Part shown: positions 54,098 to 61,595 of the stretch, piece after piece
How positions within the stretch are numbered: the stretch's first letter is position 1
Layout: each line of letters begins with the position of its first letter
Source: Roseovarius sp. ZX-A-9
Lineage (GTDB): Bacteria; Pseudomonadota; Alphaproteobacteria; Rhodobacterales; Rhodobacteraceae
DNA: 64,000 bases
NCBI RefSeq assembly: GCF_028369135.1
Contig: NZ_JAPWHW010000004.1
Span: 186,001 to 250,000, forward strand
Reading direction: 5' to 3'
Position numbers and translations under genes: made by a program
Notes under the pieces: model-generated
Told to the model about the DNA's origin: nothing
Databases searched by the model: none
What the model saw: the letters and a program-made list of their open reading frames with translations, nothing else

Positions 54098-55404
54098 TAC
54101 AGCGAAGCCTTCGAGAGTGGGAAACGATTGCATACGGCGAAGATGAGGCGAGCATATCTGAAGCTCACGCCGCGCGGCTCATCGAGGTCGCCGGCCGTTC
54201 TCCCTTCGCCGGACGCGGTGGAGAGGGCGTGCTGGAGTATCGCCGAAAGCACCTTCGCGCGCGCGGTGTTGTCGGCGTAATCGCGTCTCCCGGTTGCCAG
54301 CTTGAGATTCTACCCAAGATCGAGGCCATCGGCGAAGCTAATGCGACTGACGAAGCCCTCCGTCGCCGTCTCGTCCACATGCTCGCAGTCGCACGGGACA
54401 TCCGCATCGATGCCCGGAACTCCGCCAACCTTGGCTGGCAGCGGGACACACTTCTCGAGATCCTGATCCGCCTGTTTTGCCGCAAGATGATCGAGGCCGT
54501 ACGACAGGGGATTCCGCGGCGCTACATCGCGCATGAAGACGACCTTCCGGCCTTGCGCGGTCGGCTCGACGTGACGCGGCAATTCTCGACGCTGGCAGCG
54601 CAACCCCAGACGCTCGCCTGCCGATATGACGAACTCTCTCCCAACATCGCCCTCAATCAGATAATGAAGGCCACCATCTCCCGGCTCGCCCGACTGGCGA
54701 CGGCCGCCGACAATCAACGCAGCCTGCGGGAGTTGTCTTTCGCCTATTCCGACATCGCCGCCGTACCGCCCGCCGCTCTCCGGTGGGATTTGACCATCCT
54801 TGACCGCACCAATCAGCGTTGGCACGAGCTCCTTTCTCTCGCCCGGCTACTCCTCGGCGAACGATACCAGACGACGAGTGTCGGCTCTACCGACGGGCAA
54901 GCCTTGCTATTCGAGATGAGCACACTCTTCGAGGCATATGTCGCGCGGCTACTGCAGCGCGCCCTGGCAGGTACGGCATTTCGGGTGACCACCCAAGGCG
55001 GCCACCGGGACTGTCTTTACGAGGATGGAACCGGTCGCTTCCGAACACGCCCAGACATCCTGATCCGGGACGCAAACGGGATTGCGATGGTCGTGGACAC
55101 GAAATGGAAGCGCATAACGCCCAGGATCGACGACCCGAAACAGGGGGTGAGCCAAGCTGACGTGTATCAACTCATGGCCTATTCCCGGATCTACGAATGC
55201 GACAGGGTCATGCTGCTTTACCCCCACCACCACGAGTTGTCAGCGGACCCAATCTGCAGGTCATATGACATCGTATCTCCTAACGGAGCGGACCGTCTCA
55301 TCGTCTCGACTGTCGACGTTTCGGCCAGCCACTCATCCGTTGCCAGCGCTTTGGCATCGCTCGTGTCGAGGTCGCTGTCACCAAGGAATGCTGCGGTCAT
55401 TTGA
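54094..55404 (+). CDS. mcrC: McrC-type nuclease subunit of the type IV restriction system
   Basis: A 436-residue protein. The N-terminal half (GVVGVIASPGCQLEILPKIE) matches the McrC interaction domain that inserts in the McrB ring. The C-terminal PD-(D/E)xK nuclease is seen as FRTRPDILIRD (Asp) followed by MVVDTKWKRIT (D-x-K). It should cut DNA with modified cytosine, or other modified bases, when McrB hydrolyses GTP. The start overlaps the mcrB stop by 4 bases. Nothing suggests truncation. Confidence 0.92.
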   Translation: MIQRSLREWETIAYGEDEASISEAHAARLIEVAGRSPFAGRGGEGVLEYRRKHLRARGVVGVIASPGCQLEILPKIEAIGEANATDEALRRRLVHMLAVARDIRIDARNSANLGWQRDTLLEILIRLFCRKMIEAVRQGIPRRYIAHEDDLPALRGRLDVTRQFSTLAAQPQTLACRYDELSPNIALNQIMKATISRLARLATAADNQRSLRELSFAYSDIAAVPPAALRWDLTILDRTNQRWHELLSLARLLLGERYQTTSVGSTDGQALLFEMSTLFEAYVARLLQRALAGTAFRVTTQGGHRDCLYEDGTGRFRTRPDILIRDANGIAMVVDTKWKRITPRIDDPKQGVSQADVYQLMAYSRIYECDRVMLLYPHHHELSADPICRSYDIVSPNGADRLIVSTVDVSASHSSVASALASLVSRSLSPRNAAVI

Positions 55405-55426
55405 TACCGCAAGTTAGCTTGCCCAG

Positions 55427-55459
55427 CCCGTCGAGCCGCGACGTGACGCGGACGTCGGG
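55427..55459 (+). terminator. Imperfect hairpin after mcrC
   Basis: CCCG and CCGCG on the left pair with CGCGG and CGGG on the right around an ACGTGA loop, 23 bases after the mcrC stop. There is no strong T run, so termination is possible but weakly supported. Confidence 0.35.
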
Positions 55460-55619
55460 TCTGTTCAATATCGGGCATGTAAGGATTGATTTTTGGTGCT
55501 TGAATTGATGCTCGCAGTACGCCAAGATTCCGGGCACATCTTGGAGTCCGTCTGAAACCGGTGCACGGCCGTGTCGAAAAATCCTTTGAAATCAAGGGGA
55601 CTTGACTGCGCGGAGCGCC

Positions 55620-55639
55620 CCCTACCGCCGGAGCCAAAA
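55620..55639 (+). repeat. Right attachment repeat, copy of tRNA-Asn 3' end (attR)
   Basis: An exact 20-bp copy of the tRNA-Asn 3' end (CCCTACCGCCGGAGCCAAAA). Bases to its left do not continue the tRNA, so it is not a second tRNA gene. Confidence 0.85.
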
Positions 55640-55693
55640 TCACCTAACTGGTTGATTTCATTGGTTGAGCCCCGACAAGAGTCGGAGCCACGC

Positions 55694-55747
55694 GTGCACG
55701 TGCACAAATTGGTGCACAAACGCGTGCACGAACCGGTACACGGATCC
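55694..55747 (+). repeat. 12-bp iterons upstream of the integrase start
   Basis: GTGCACAAATTG, GTGCACAAACGC, GTGCACGAACCG and GTACACGGATCC follow head to tail from 55700 with an exact 12-bp period, preceded by one more GTGCAC at 55694. They lie between the right attachment copy and the start of the integrase remnant, where arm-type integrase or excisionase binding sites would be expected. Confidence 0.7.
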
Positions 55748-55789
55748 CGACTCCAAGATTCCCTGGAACCCGTTTTCGGAGGCTGCCCC

Positions 55790-56020
55790 ATGGCCGGAGT
55801 CGCACATATCCCCTACCTCGAAAAACGCCCCTCGGGCTTCTTCTTCCGACGGCGTCTGCCGACGGCCCGGCTCGAGATATCGAACCCTGGTCAAAGTTCT
55901 GCGATCTGCCTTTCACTGCGAACCGACGTCCTCTCCAAAGGCAGAGGCGATCGGCCAACTGCCGTGGCTGCCGGTCGCGCAGCCAGATCAACTGGCGTCA
56001 CGCGAGACCGTGCAAGCATC
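55790..56020 (+). pseudogene. 5' fragment of a tyrosine-recombinase integrase
   Basis: A strong Shine-Dalgarno GGAGG precedes ATG at 55790. The translation (AHIPYLEKRPSGFFFRRRLP, later CLSLRTDVLSK) matches the N-terminus of tRNA-targeting phage/island integrases of this bacterial group (R-R-R-x-P then S-L-R-T). After about 50 codons the frame loses similarity; dropping one base near 55941 briefly restores LSKAEAIGQ in another frame. The catalytic R-H-R-Y domain is not found anywhere downstream. It is the remnant of an older element at this tRNA. Confidence 0.68.
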
Positions 56021-56033
56021 GTGAGGCTTTCTC

Positions 56034-56193
56034 CTTCCGCTTTCACGGAAGTCATGCAAGGCTGGCAACGCCAGCCGCGCAGTTTGTTCGTAAAATCATG
56101 CCACGCATGGTTTTACGAACAGACGGAGCGCCTCTCCGGCGCAAGGGGCAGACGAGGTAGCTTTAGCTACCTATAGTCTGTCTCTATGCATAG
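56034..56193. other. Run of hairpins, candidate transfer origin (oriT)
   Basis: Five inverted repeats follow within 140 bp: CTTCCG/CGGAAG (56034-56051), GCTGGC/GCCAGC (56061-56075), a 15-bp arm pair GTTCGTAAAATCATG with one mismatch and a 5-base loop (56086-56120), GCGCC/GGCGC (56128-56142) and AGGTAGC/GCTACCT (56155-56172), then the palindrome CTATGCATAG (56184-56193). The TATAGTCTGT beside the last hairpin loosely resembles the nick region of MobV-type origins. A MobV relaxase gene follows 460 bases on. The oriT role is inferred. Confidence 0.5.
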
Positions 56194-56656
56194 CTTTCCC
56201 GGCCGCTCTTTCAGCAGCGGGCGCACAGTTTATACGGCAATCAAGCATAACAAATCCGGTCGAAGGCGAATACCCTTTTCCATATTCGATCAACCTCTTT
56301 TGCCGTGTCGTTGGCCCGGCTTTGGCGCGTGTATCCACGTAGGTTTGCAGCGCCTGAATCTGGGGAGGCGCGAAGAAATGGGGCAAGGCTTGCAAGCAAG
56401 CCCTGCGGTCGGAACCTATAAAGGTTTTGAGGTCGGGGAAGTGGAAAGGTGGTGGCTCAAGGGGGAAAGTAAAGAGTGTGTTGCAGAGGGTATTCAAAGG
56501 CAGGCTGTAAGCGAAGAACTAAATTTTAGTGCGTATTTTCAGCTTGATAGAAGGCGCTATGTCCACAAAAAATATGTTCCCATGTCAGAATCCAGCTCTG
56601 ACTTTCAGCGATAGGCCATAAGTGGTTGTCAATGGTTATCATCAAAAGGACACGCC
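56194..56656. other. Region upstream of the mob gene without a clear gene
   Basis: Two overlapping short frames on opposite strands (about 56186-56614 plus and 56171-56497 minus) are open, but neither shows a recognisable domain or a good ribosome binding site. The last 30 bases hold an AAAAGGA ribosome site for the mob gene. Confidence 0.4.
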
Positions 56657-58135
56657 ATGGCCTATCAATTCATGCATATAGAAACATACAGCGAGCAACC
56701 CAAGCCCGTAAAAGGGTCCAAGGATCACTTCAACAGCGCGGCACAGGTTGAAGGGGAAGCCGCCCGTGATCCGCTCTACTCGGAGCATGTGGACAGCCCC
56801 TTGCCTGCCACGCAACTCGCGGGAACTCTGACAATTGCCGATTTTAGGGCAAAACGCGCCCGTTTGCTGGCGGAGATCACAGAAACCGTCACTCTCAAGA
56901 ACGGAACCACATACACCCGTAGGCTACGCAAGGATGCGGCCACGCTTTACACCGAGATTCATTCTCATCCTCTAACATCGGAAGAGTTCTTGGCAGATCC
57001 CGATGCCCATGCTGCAACCGTCAATGCATGGAGCGCGCGGGCGTTGAATGACTTCAAAGCACGTATGCCGGAGGGGATCGATTACACATCGGTTTTGCAC
57101 CTCGATGAGGGGCATGTTCACATCCACATTTTGGCAATGAACACCGCCGACCCCAAGCTTGATGCAAACAAACTGCATGTGGGGAAGATGGCCGCTGCAT
57201 TGCACCGGAAGGAAAACGCTTCGGATGTGATCCCCTCCTTGCCAAAACCCGAATTGGCCAGGCGCCCGAAAAAGCCCAAAAAACCGCGTCCGTCCAAGAA
57301 CCGCAACACCCAGAAAAAGAATGACGCCCGTCATGCGGATGCACTTGCGGCTTGGGAAGCGGAATGCGCTGAGGTCGAGGCCGGAAACAAATTGCTGATC
57401 GATGCATGGGAGGCGGAAAACAAGGCGCATTTGCAAGAGGCACGCAGGAAACGCGGACGTCCGTCCGTCAATAAAGCCTACACCGACGCGATGAAAAAAC
57501 TGCAGGACGATTACTATGAGGCTGTTGGAAAGCCCTCCGGCTTGCTTCGTGTCGGTCCGCGTCAGGCGCGTAAATCCACAAAGGAATATGCGGCTGAAAG
57601 GCGGGATGCCAAGCGTCTCGCGGATGATGCGAGGCGGCTTGAAGCACAGCGCAAGGAACTGGCGGCGAAAGATGCCGATCTTGCGGCTCGCAAAGAGGCA
57701 ATGGACGCGGAGCTCGTTGAACGGGTGGCAGCACATGAGGCCAATGTGGTCGCCCTCAAACAGGATCGTGCCGCCCTGCGTCGCAAAGAGCTTGCTGACC
57801 AAAAAGCTCGCGCAGAGCGAGAAAAAGCGCAAATCGAAAAAGAAAATGAACTCCTGCGCCGCGAGAGGGAATTAACCGAGGCGGTCGATGCTATGGGGGA
57901 GATGTTCGAGGCGGTTGAGTCCGGTGAAGCTGAGGTGGTGAATGGCAAACTGCACATGCCCCGCTGGCCCGACATCGTCTCCCGCCTTCAAGGAGATGAA
58001 CGCGACAGAGTGTCAACGCCCATCCGCAAGCTGATTGGGAGCTTCGCGCGTCTCGTTGTGCGGATGACGAAACGGGCGCAGGGCAGCGCCGAGCCAGAGA
58101 TCGAAGTAGATGAAGCGCCAAGGTTTGGTTGCTAG
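56657..58135 (+). CDS. MobV-family relaxase (mobilization protein)
   Basis: A 492-residue protein of the MobV/Pre family. The catalytic metal-binding motif reads LHLDEGHVHIHILAMNTAD (HxDE...HxH) at about residues 150-168. Residues 180-260 are lysine/proline-rich, and about 300-430 form a long charged coiled coil, as usual for the C-terminal part of these relaxases. It nicks oriT and starts single-strand transfer of a mobilizable plasmid or element that uses another element's conjugation pore. No coupling protein or type IV secretion genes are near. The start has AAGGA upstream. Confidence 0.87.
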   Translation: MAYQFMHIETYSEQPKPVKGSKDHFNSAAQVEGEAARDPLYSEHVDSPLPATQLAGTLTIADFRAKRARLLAEITETVTLKNGTTYTRRLRKDAATLYTEIHSHPLTSEEFLADPDAHAATVNAWSARALNDFKARMPEGIDYTSVLHLDEGHVHIHILAMNTADPKLDANKLHVGKMAAALHRKENASDVIPSLPKPELARRPKKPKKPRPSKNRNTQKKNDARHADALAAWEAECAEVEAGNKLLIDAWEAENKAHLQEARRKRGRPSVNKAYTDAMKKLQDDYYEAVGKPSGLLRVGPRQARKSTKEYAAERRDAKRLADDARRLEAQRKELAAKDADLAARKEAMDAELVERVAAHEANVVALKQDRAALRRKELADQKARAEREKAQIEKENELLRRERELTEAVDAMGEMFEAVESGEAEVVNGKLHMPRWPDIVSRLQGDERDRVSTPIRKLIGSFARLVVRMTKRAQGSAEPEIEVDEAPRFGC

Positions 58136-58449
58136 TCGGGGAAAGCCTGCATGAGGGGCATATGGGCGGAGAGCTGCCGTTCGGCGCGCGTGCGAGCCAG
58201 TCTTGCCCCGAAGTAGGGAGCCGACATTCAAGCGCGCTGGAAGTCGGGCCTTGCTCTGCACCGCCGCAAGTCGGCTCTGAGCCCCAATTTGACTAATGCT
58301 GCATCGACCATGAATGTCTGCCATCATCGGCAAGTCAAAAACCTTCAACACTGTTTGGGTTTTGAACGCGGTTTGCGGCGGCGTTGGACGAGGTAATTTA
58401 CGCTGGTCCAAAAACCGAGCGTTTTTGGCGCGCTCTTAAAGGGCCTCTA
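58136..58449. other. Gap after the mob gene
   Basis: This 314-bp stretch has no convincing gene. A minus-strand frame crossing the mob gene end is a shadow. It probably holds the right border of the mobilizable remnant; no attachment repeat was found. Confidence 0.4.
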
Positions 58450-58599
58450 TTAGTCAATCTGTTCGAGGAACTGCGTGACCGCCTCCACAACACCCTGAGC
58501 GATTGGCAAATCTGTATCCGCATAGGCAGCAAGGTTAGCGGCTGTGTCATCGGACGAAACAGCCTTCAACACGTGGTTAGGCTGTTCGTAATGCTACGG
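58450..58599 (-). pseudogene. C-terminal remnant of a chromosomal gene
   Basis: Read on the minus strand, about 47 codons before the stop at 58450-58452 give protein-like sequence (NHVLKAVSSDDTAANLAAYA, later QGVVEAVTQFLEQID), preceded by an in-frame TAG and no start. It looks like the end of an oxidoreductase-type protein, but the family is not certain. It suggests that the insertion of mobile DNA removed the rest of the gene. Confidence 0.4.
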
Positions 58600-58620
58600 G
58601 CTTAACTACGTCGCTCACTT

Positions 58621-58662
58621 TTGAGTGATCGCTCAAATGTATTATTGAGTGATCACTCAATA
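58621..58662. promoter_or_regulatory. Twin palindromic operators (probable TetR sites)
   Basis: TTGAGTGATCGCTCAA (58621-58636, one mismatch) and the perfect 20-bp palindrome TATTGAGTGATCACTCAATA (58643-58662) share the same core, start to start 24 bp apart, 50-90 bases before the AhpD-like gene. They fit operators for the TetR regulator encoded at the end of the same operon. Confidence 0.78.
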
Positions 58663-58714
58663 TAACTTAGGTCGAACTCACCAGACAAGAAACTCCCTCC
58701 CGAAAGGACAGACC

Positions 58715-59284
58715 ATGGCAACCTTCCCGATCCATACAGTCGAATCCGCCCCCGAAGCCGGCAAACCGCTTCTGGAAACTTCGCTCAAAAACAACGGCCG
58801 CATTCCGGGCCTGCACGGTACTATGGCAGCGGCCCCGCCCCTGTTGGCCGCCTATAACTTTGCCCACCAGCAGTTCATGGCAATTTCCATGACAGACGAG
58901 GAAAAGACAGTTGTCTGGCAGACAATTAATGTCGAGAGCAACTGCCACTACTGTGTTCCAGCCCACACCGGCATCGCCAAGATGATGAAAATCGACGACG
59001 CCATCACCGAAGCTTTGCGCAACGAAACACCGCTGCCGACAGCCAAACTCGAAGCCTTGCGCACCTTCACCCTCGCGTTGATCCGTGACCGTGGGTTCGT
59101 TTCCGATGCCGAAACGCAGGCGTTCCTGGACGCAGGTTTCACTGAAACAAACATCCTCGAAATCATTCTGGGCGCTGCGCAAAAACTGATGTCGAACTAC
59201 ACCAACCACTTTGCTAAGACCCCTGTTGACCAAGTGTTCCAAAAGTTCGCCTGGGAAAAGAAGACAGCCGTCGCGGCTGAATGA
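58715..59284 (+). CDS. AhpD-like carboxymuconolactone decarboxylase-family protein
   Basis: A 189-residue protein with the AhpD core NVESNCHYCVPAHTGIAKM: two cysteines in C-x-x-C followed by His, the redox site of alkylhydroperoxidase-D-like proteins. The flanking helices (ITEALRNETPLPTAKLEALR and NILEIILGAAQKLMSNY) are also typical. It likely acts as a thiol-dependent peroxidase or related reductant. The ATG at 58715 follows a GAAAGGA ribosome site; an upstream start would lie in the operator. It is the first gene of an operon ending with the TetR gene. Confidence 0.9.
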   Translation: MATFPIHTVESAPEAGKPLLETSLKNNGRIPGLHGTMAAAPPLLAAYNFAHQQFMAISMTDEEKTVVWQTINVESNCHYCVPAHTGIAKMMKIDDAITEALRNETPLPTAKLEALRTFTLALIRDRGFVSDAETQAFLDAGFTETNILEIILGAAQKLMSNYTNHFAKTPVDQVFQKFAWEKKTAVAAE

Positions 59285-59344
59285 ATCAGCTGCTGGAGCG
59301 GGCCAACCGCTCCAGCACGCCCACTTCAAACCCGGGACCGAACG

Positions 59345-59761
59345 ATGCCAAGAGCCAACAGCTTTGCAGATATCTGGAAATCGTTTCGCGCCTTGCCGCT
59401 CTGGGTGGTGATCTGGATGATGGCCCTGCTTGGGCCAATCAATATGATCAGCCTCTATGTCGTGACCGAACCCAAGGGGGCTCTTGTCTCGGCGCTTGCA
59501 TGGGGCGGGATGCTGGTCAGTATACCCACGCTTATACTCCATCACGGTTTTACCAGGCTTGTCCCAGGCGGCCATGTCATCTTTTGGTTGCCGCTGGTTT
59601 TGATACTGATTTTTGTGCGGCCCGTGGCAAATGGCGCCTACGTCACTTATCTATCAATACTTCTGCTGGCGAACCTCGCGTCTCTGCTGTTTGACAACAA
59701 TGATTTACGGCTCTGGTTTGACGGCGACCGTCGGGCCCCTAGCCACAAACGGAGCATATAA
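59345..59761 (+). CDS. Small four-helix membrane protein, unknown function
   Basis: A 138-residue protein with four predicted membrane helices (around LPLWVVIWMMALLGPINMI, SALAWGGMLVSIPTLIL, HVIFWLPLVLILIFV and YVTYLSILLLANLASLLF) and a charged C-terminus. No family is named with confidence. It sits between the AhpD-like and DsbA-like genes, one base before the latter, so it is cotranslated in this redox operon and might be its membrane partner. Confidence 0.75.
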   Translation: MPRANSFADIWKSFRALPLWVVIWMMALLGPINMISLYVVTEPKGALVSALAWGGMLVSIPTLILHHGFTRLVPGGHVIFWLPLVLILIFVRPVANGAYVTYLSILLLANLASLLFDNNDLRLWFDGDRRAPSHKRSI

Positions 59762-59762
59762 A

Positions 59763-60407
59763 ATGACCGAACCTTTACGTATCGATATCGTATCCGATGT
59801 CATGTGCCCGTGGTGCATCATCGGGTATCTCCAACTGTCAAAGGCGCTGGATGCCACTGGCACCGATCACGAAATCCACTGGCATCCGTTCGAGTTGAAC
59901 CCGCAAATGCCGCCCGAAGGCCAGAACACCCGCGAGCATATTATCGAAAAATACGGCAGCACGCCTGAGCAATCCGAACAATCGCGCCAGCAGATGAAAG
60001 CATTGGCGGGCGATCTCGGCTTTGATTTCGAGTGGACCAAAGACTCGCGCATGCACAACACATTCAACACCCATCAACTGTTGCATTGGGCAGACACCCA
60101 AGGCCGCATGCATGATTTGAAAATGGCGCTGTTTACTGCCCATTTCACGAACCAGCGCAACTTGTCTGACATTGCTGTTCTGGCCGATGTGGCCGCCGAA
60201 ATCGGACTGGACCGTGTAGAGGCCGCCGCCGTGCTTGACGATCAGCGCTTTGCTAATGACGTGCGCAGCGCCGAACAGTTCTGGCAACAACAGGGCATTT
60301 CTGGCGTGCCTGCCATGGTTTTTGACCGCAAACATCTTGTCACTGGGGCGCAGGGCGTAGAAAATTACACCAGCATTCTGTCGCAACTCGCCGAGATGGA
60401 AGGCTAA
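59763..60407 (+). CDS. DsbA-family oxidoreductase (FrnE-like)
   Basis: A 214-residue thioredoxin-fold protein without signal peptide. The redox motif is CPWC in DIVSDVMCPWCIIGYLQL, and GISGVPAMVFDRKHLVTGAQ contains the cis-proline loop. FrnE-like relatives are cytoplasmic disulfide isomerases or glutathione-dependent enzymes linked with oxidative stress. The ATG overlaps the small membrane protein gene end closely (59761/59763), and the TetR gene starts 3 bases after its stop, so all four are one transcript. Confidence 0.92.
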   Translation: MTEPLRIDIVSDVMCPWCIIGYLQLSKALDATGTDHEIHWHPFELNPQMPPEGQNTREHIIEKYGSTPEQSEQSRQQMKALAGDLGFDFEWTKDSRMHNTFNTHQLLHWADTQGRMHDLKMALFTAHFTNQRNLSDIAVLADVAAEIGLDRVEAAAVLDDQRFANDVRSAEQFWQQQGISGVPAMVFDRKHLVTGAQGVENYTSILSQLAEMEG

Positions 60408-60410
60408 TCC

Positions 60411-61010
60411 ATGGCCCGCGCCGCGAATTATGATCGTGACCGCGCACTCGATGCGGCCCTGACCTTGTTTTGGCGCAAGGGCTATCACGCGACATCGCTC
60501 AAGGATCTGGAAACGGCTCTGCACATGAAACCCGGCAGCATCTATGCCGCGTTCGGCAGCAAGGAAAACCTCTACCTTCTGGCGATCGAGCGTTATTTTG
60601 AAGCATCTCGCGCTGGTTTTCGCGCACAAATGGCCAAGGCCGCGACGCCGCTTTCAGGGTTGGCCGAACAGTTTCAAAACTATGCAAACCTTGCGCAGGA
60701 GGATCCGGCGCGGAGGGCCTGCATGCTGATGAAAACGGTTGTTGATACCACTTCCACCGATCCCAAAATCGCCGCCGCATCAAAACAATACCTTGATCAA
60801 ATGTGCGCGGAGTTTGCCGAGAGTTTCGAGGCTGCCCGTATCGCGGGTGAGCTACCACCCGATGCGGACCCAAAGCGCCTCGCGCTGCGTTATCAAGCCA
60901 ACATATCCGCCCTGCGCATCGAAATGCTCCGCGGAACATCTCGAGACGACATCTTAAAACTCGCAGCTGACATGGCCCAAGAGACGATGGAACTCGGTGC
61001 CTCAGCATGA
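60411..61010 (+). CDS. TetR/AcrR-family transcriptional regulator
   Basis: A 199-residue regulator. The N-terminal helix-turn-helix reads ALTLFWRKGYHATSLKDLET followed by KPGSIYAAFGSKENLYLLAI, the usual TetR form. The ligand domain contains ARRACMLMKTVVDTTSTDP with one cysteine that could sense oxidants or electrophiles. It is the last gene of the AhpD-membrane-DsbA operon and probably represses it by the palindromes at 58621-58662. Confidence 0.93.
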   Translation: MARAANYDRDRALDAALTLFWRKGYHATSLKDLETALHMKPGSIYAAFGSKENLYLLAIERYFEASRAGFRAQMAKAATPLSGLAEQFQNYANLAQEDPARRACMLMKTVVDTTSTDPKIAAASKQYLDQMCAEFAESFEAARIAGELPPDADPKRLALRYQANISALRIEMLRGTSRDDILKLAADMAQETMELGASA

Positions 61011-61084
61011 AACTCAACGGTCCTTGGCAGCAAGCCTGTTGCAGTTGCAACATTATGAACGGTTGATCAGGGAATTAGCGGCAC

Positions 61085-61588
61085 AAAACAGGTTCGCTCG
61101 ATTTGTGGTGAACACATACGCGCCAGCGCTCCTCTCCACCCTCTTGCTGCCAATCATACCGAACGACGGGCGGTTGGTGCATCTGTCGTCCGCCGCGCAA
61201 GCCCACGTCGACGTGGACGCAATAGAGGGAAAGCGACGCCTGAACGACATGAAAGCCTATGCACAAAGCGAACTGGCACTAACCATGTGGAGCCAGGACT
61301 TCGCAGTACATCACCCGGATGGGCCTATGTCGGTGGCCGTGAATCCGGGGGATCTACTGGCCACCAAGATGGTGCGTGAGGGCTTTGGGACCGCAGGAAA
61401 TGACCTGCAACGGTGTTGATACCCTGACCCGCGCAGTGCTTTCAGATGAATTTTCAGATGCGTCAGGCCGATACTTTGACAACGACAGCAAAAGCTTTTC
61501 GGCACCACATCCCGATGCGGCTGATGCGGGCAAAGTCGCAAAGGTTGTTGCCGCGATTGATGGACAGATTAAAAGCGCGCTTACATAG
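61085..61588 (+). pseudogene. Truncated and frameshifted short-chain dehydrogenase
   Basis: Two adjacent frames together give SDR sequence: the first has VVNTYAPALLSTLLLP, GRLVHLSSAAQAH and MKAYAQSELALTMWSQ (catalytic Ser, Tyr-like region), ending near 61419; the second continues from GVDTLTRAVLSDEF to AAIDGQIKSALT (stop at 61588). The join is near 61410. The N-terminal Rossmann glycine motif is missing because the sequence before about 61085 is unrelated. Both a 5' deletion and a frameshift indicate a dead gene. Confidence 0.78.
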
Positions 61589-61595
61589 AGGGCGG

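Larger units (their letters stand above)
46839..55639. mobile_element. 8.8-kb tRNA-Asn genomic island carrying McrBC
   Basis: The region between two identical 20-bp copies of the tRNA-Asn 3' end holds genes absent from the functional context of the flanks: a GIY-YIG-like protein, a coiled-coil membrane protein, an IS903-type element, two small genes and mcrB-mcrC. Base composition is visibly more A/T-rich than the polysaccharide and PDH regions, most strongly at 48.2-49.3 kb. No integrase or excisionase gene is recognisable inside, so the island is probably immobile alone or moved by a recombinase encoded elsewhere. A broken integrase start lies just outside the right copy. Confidence 0.8.

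Noticed and set aside
55620..55639. Second tRNA-Asn gene
   Set aside because: Only the last 17 bases of the tRNA plus flanking A are present; the rest of the cloverleaf is missing.
55694..55747. CRISPR array or minisatellite
   Set aside because: Repeat unit is only 12 bp without spacers, and only four to five copies; it fits protein-binding iterons better.
56171..56614. Two overlapping small genes before the MobV gene
   Set aside because: Opposite frames of similar length, no ribosome sites, and one starts within the hairpin region.
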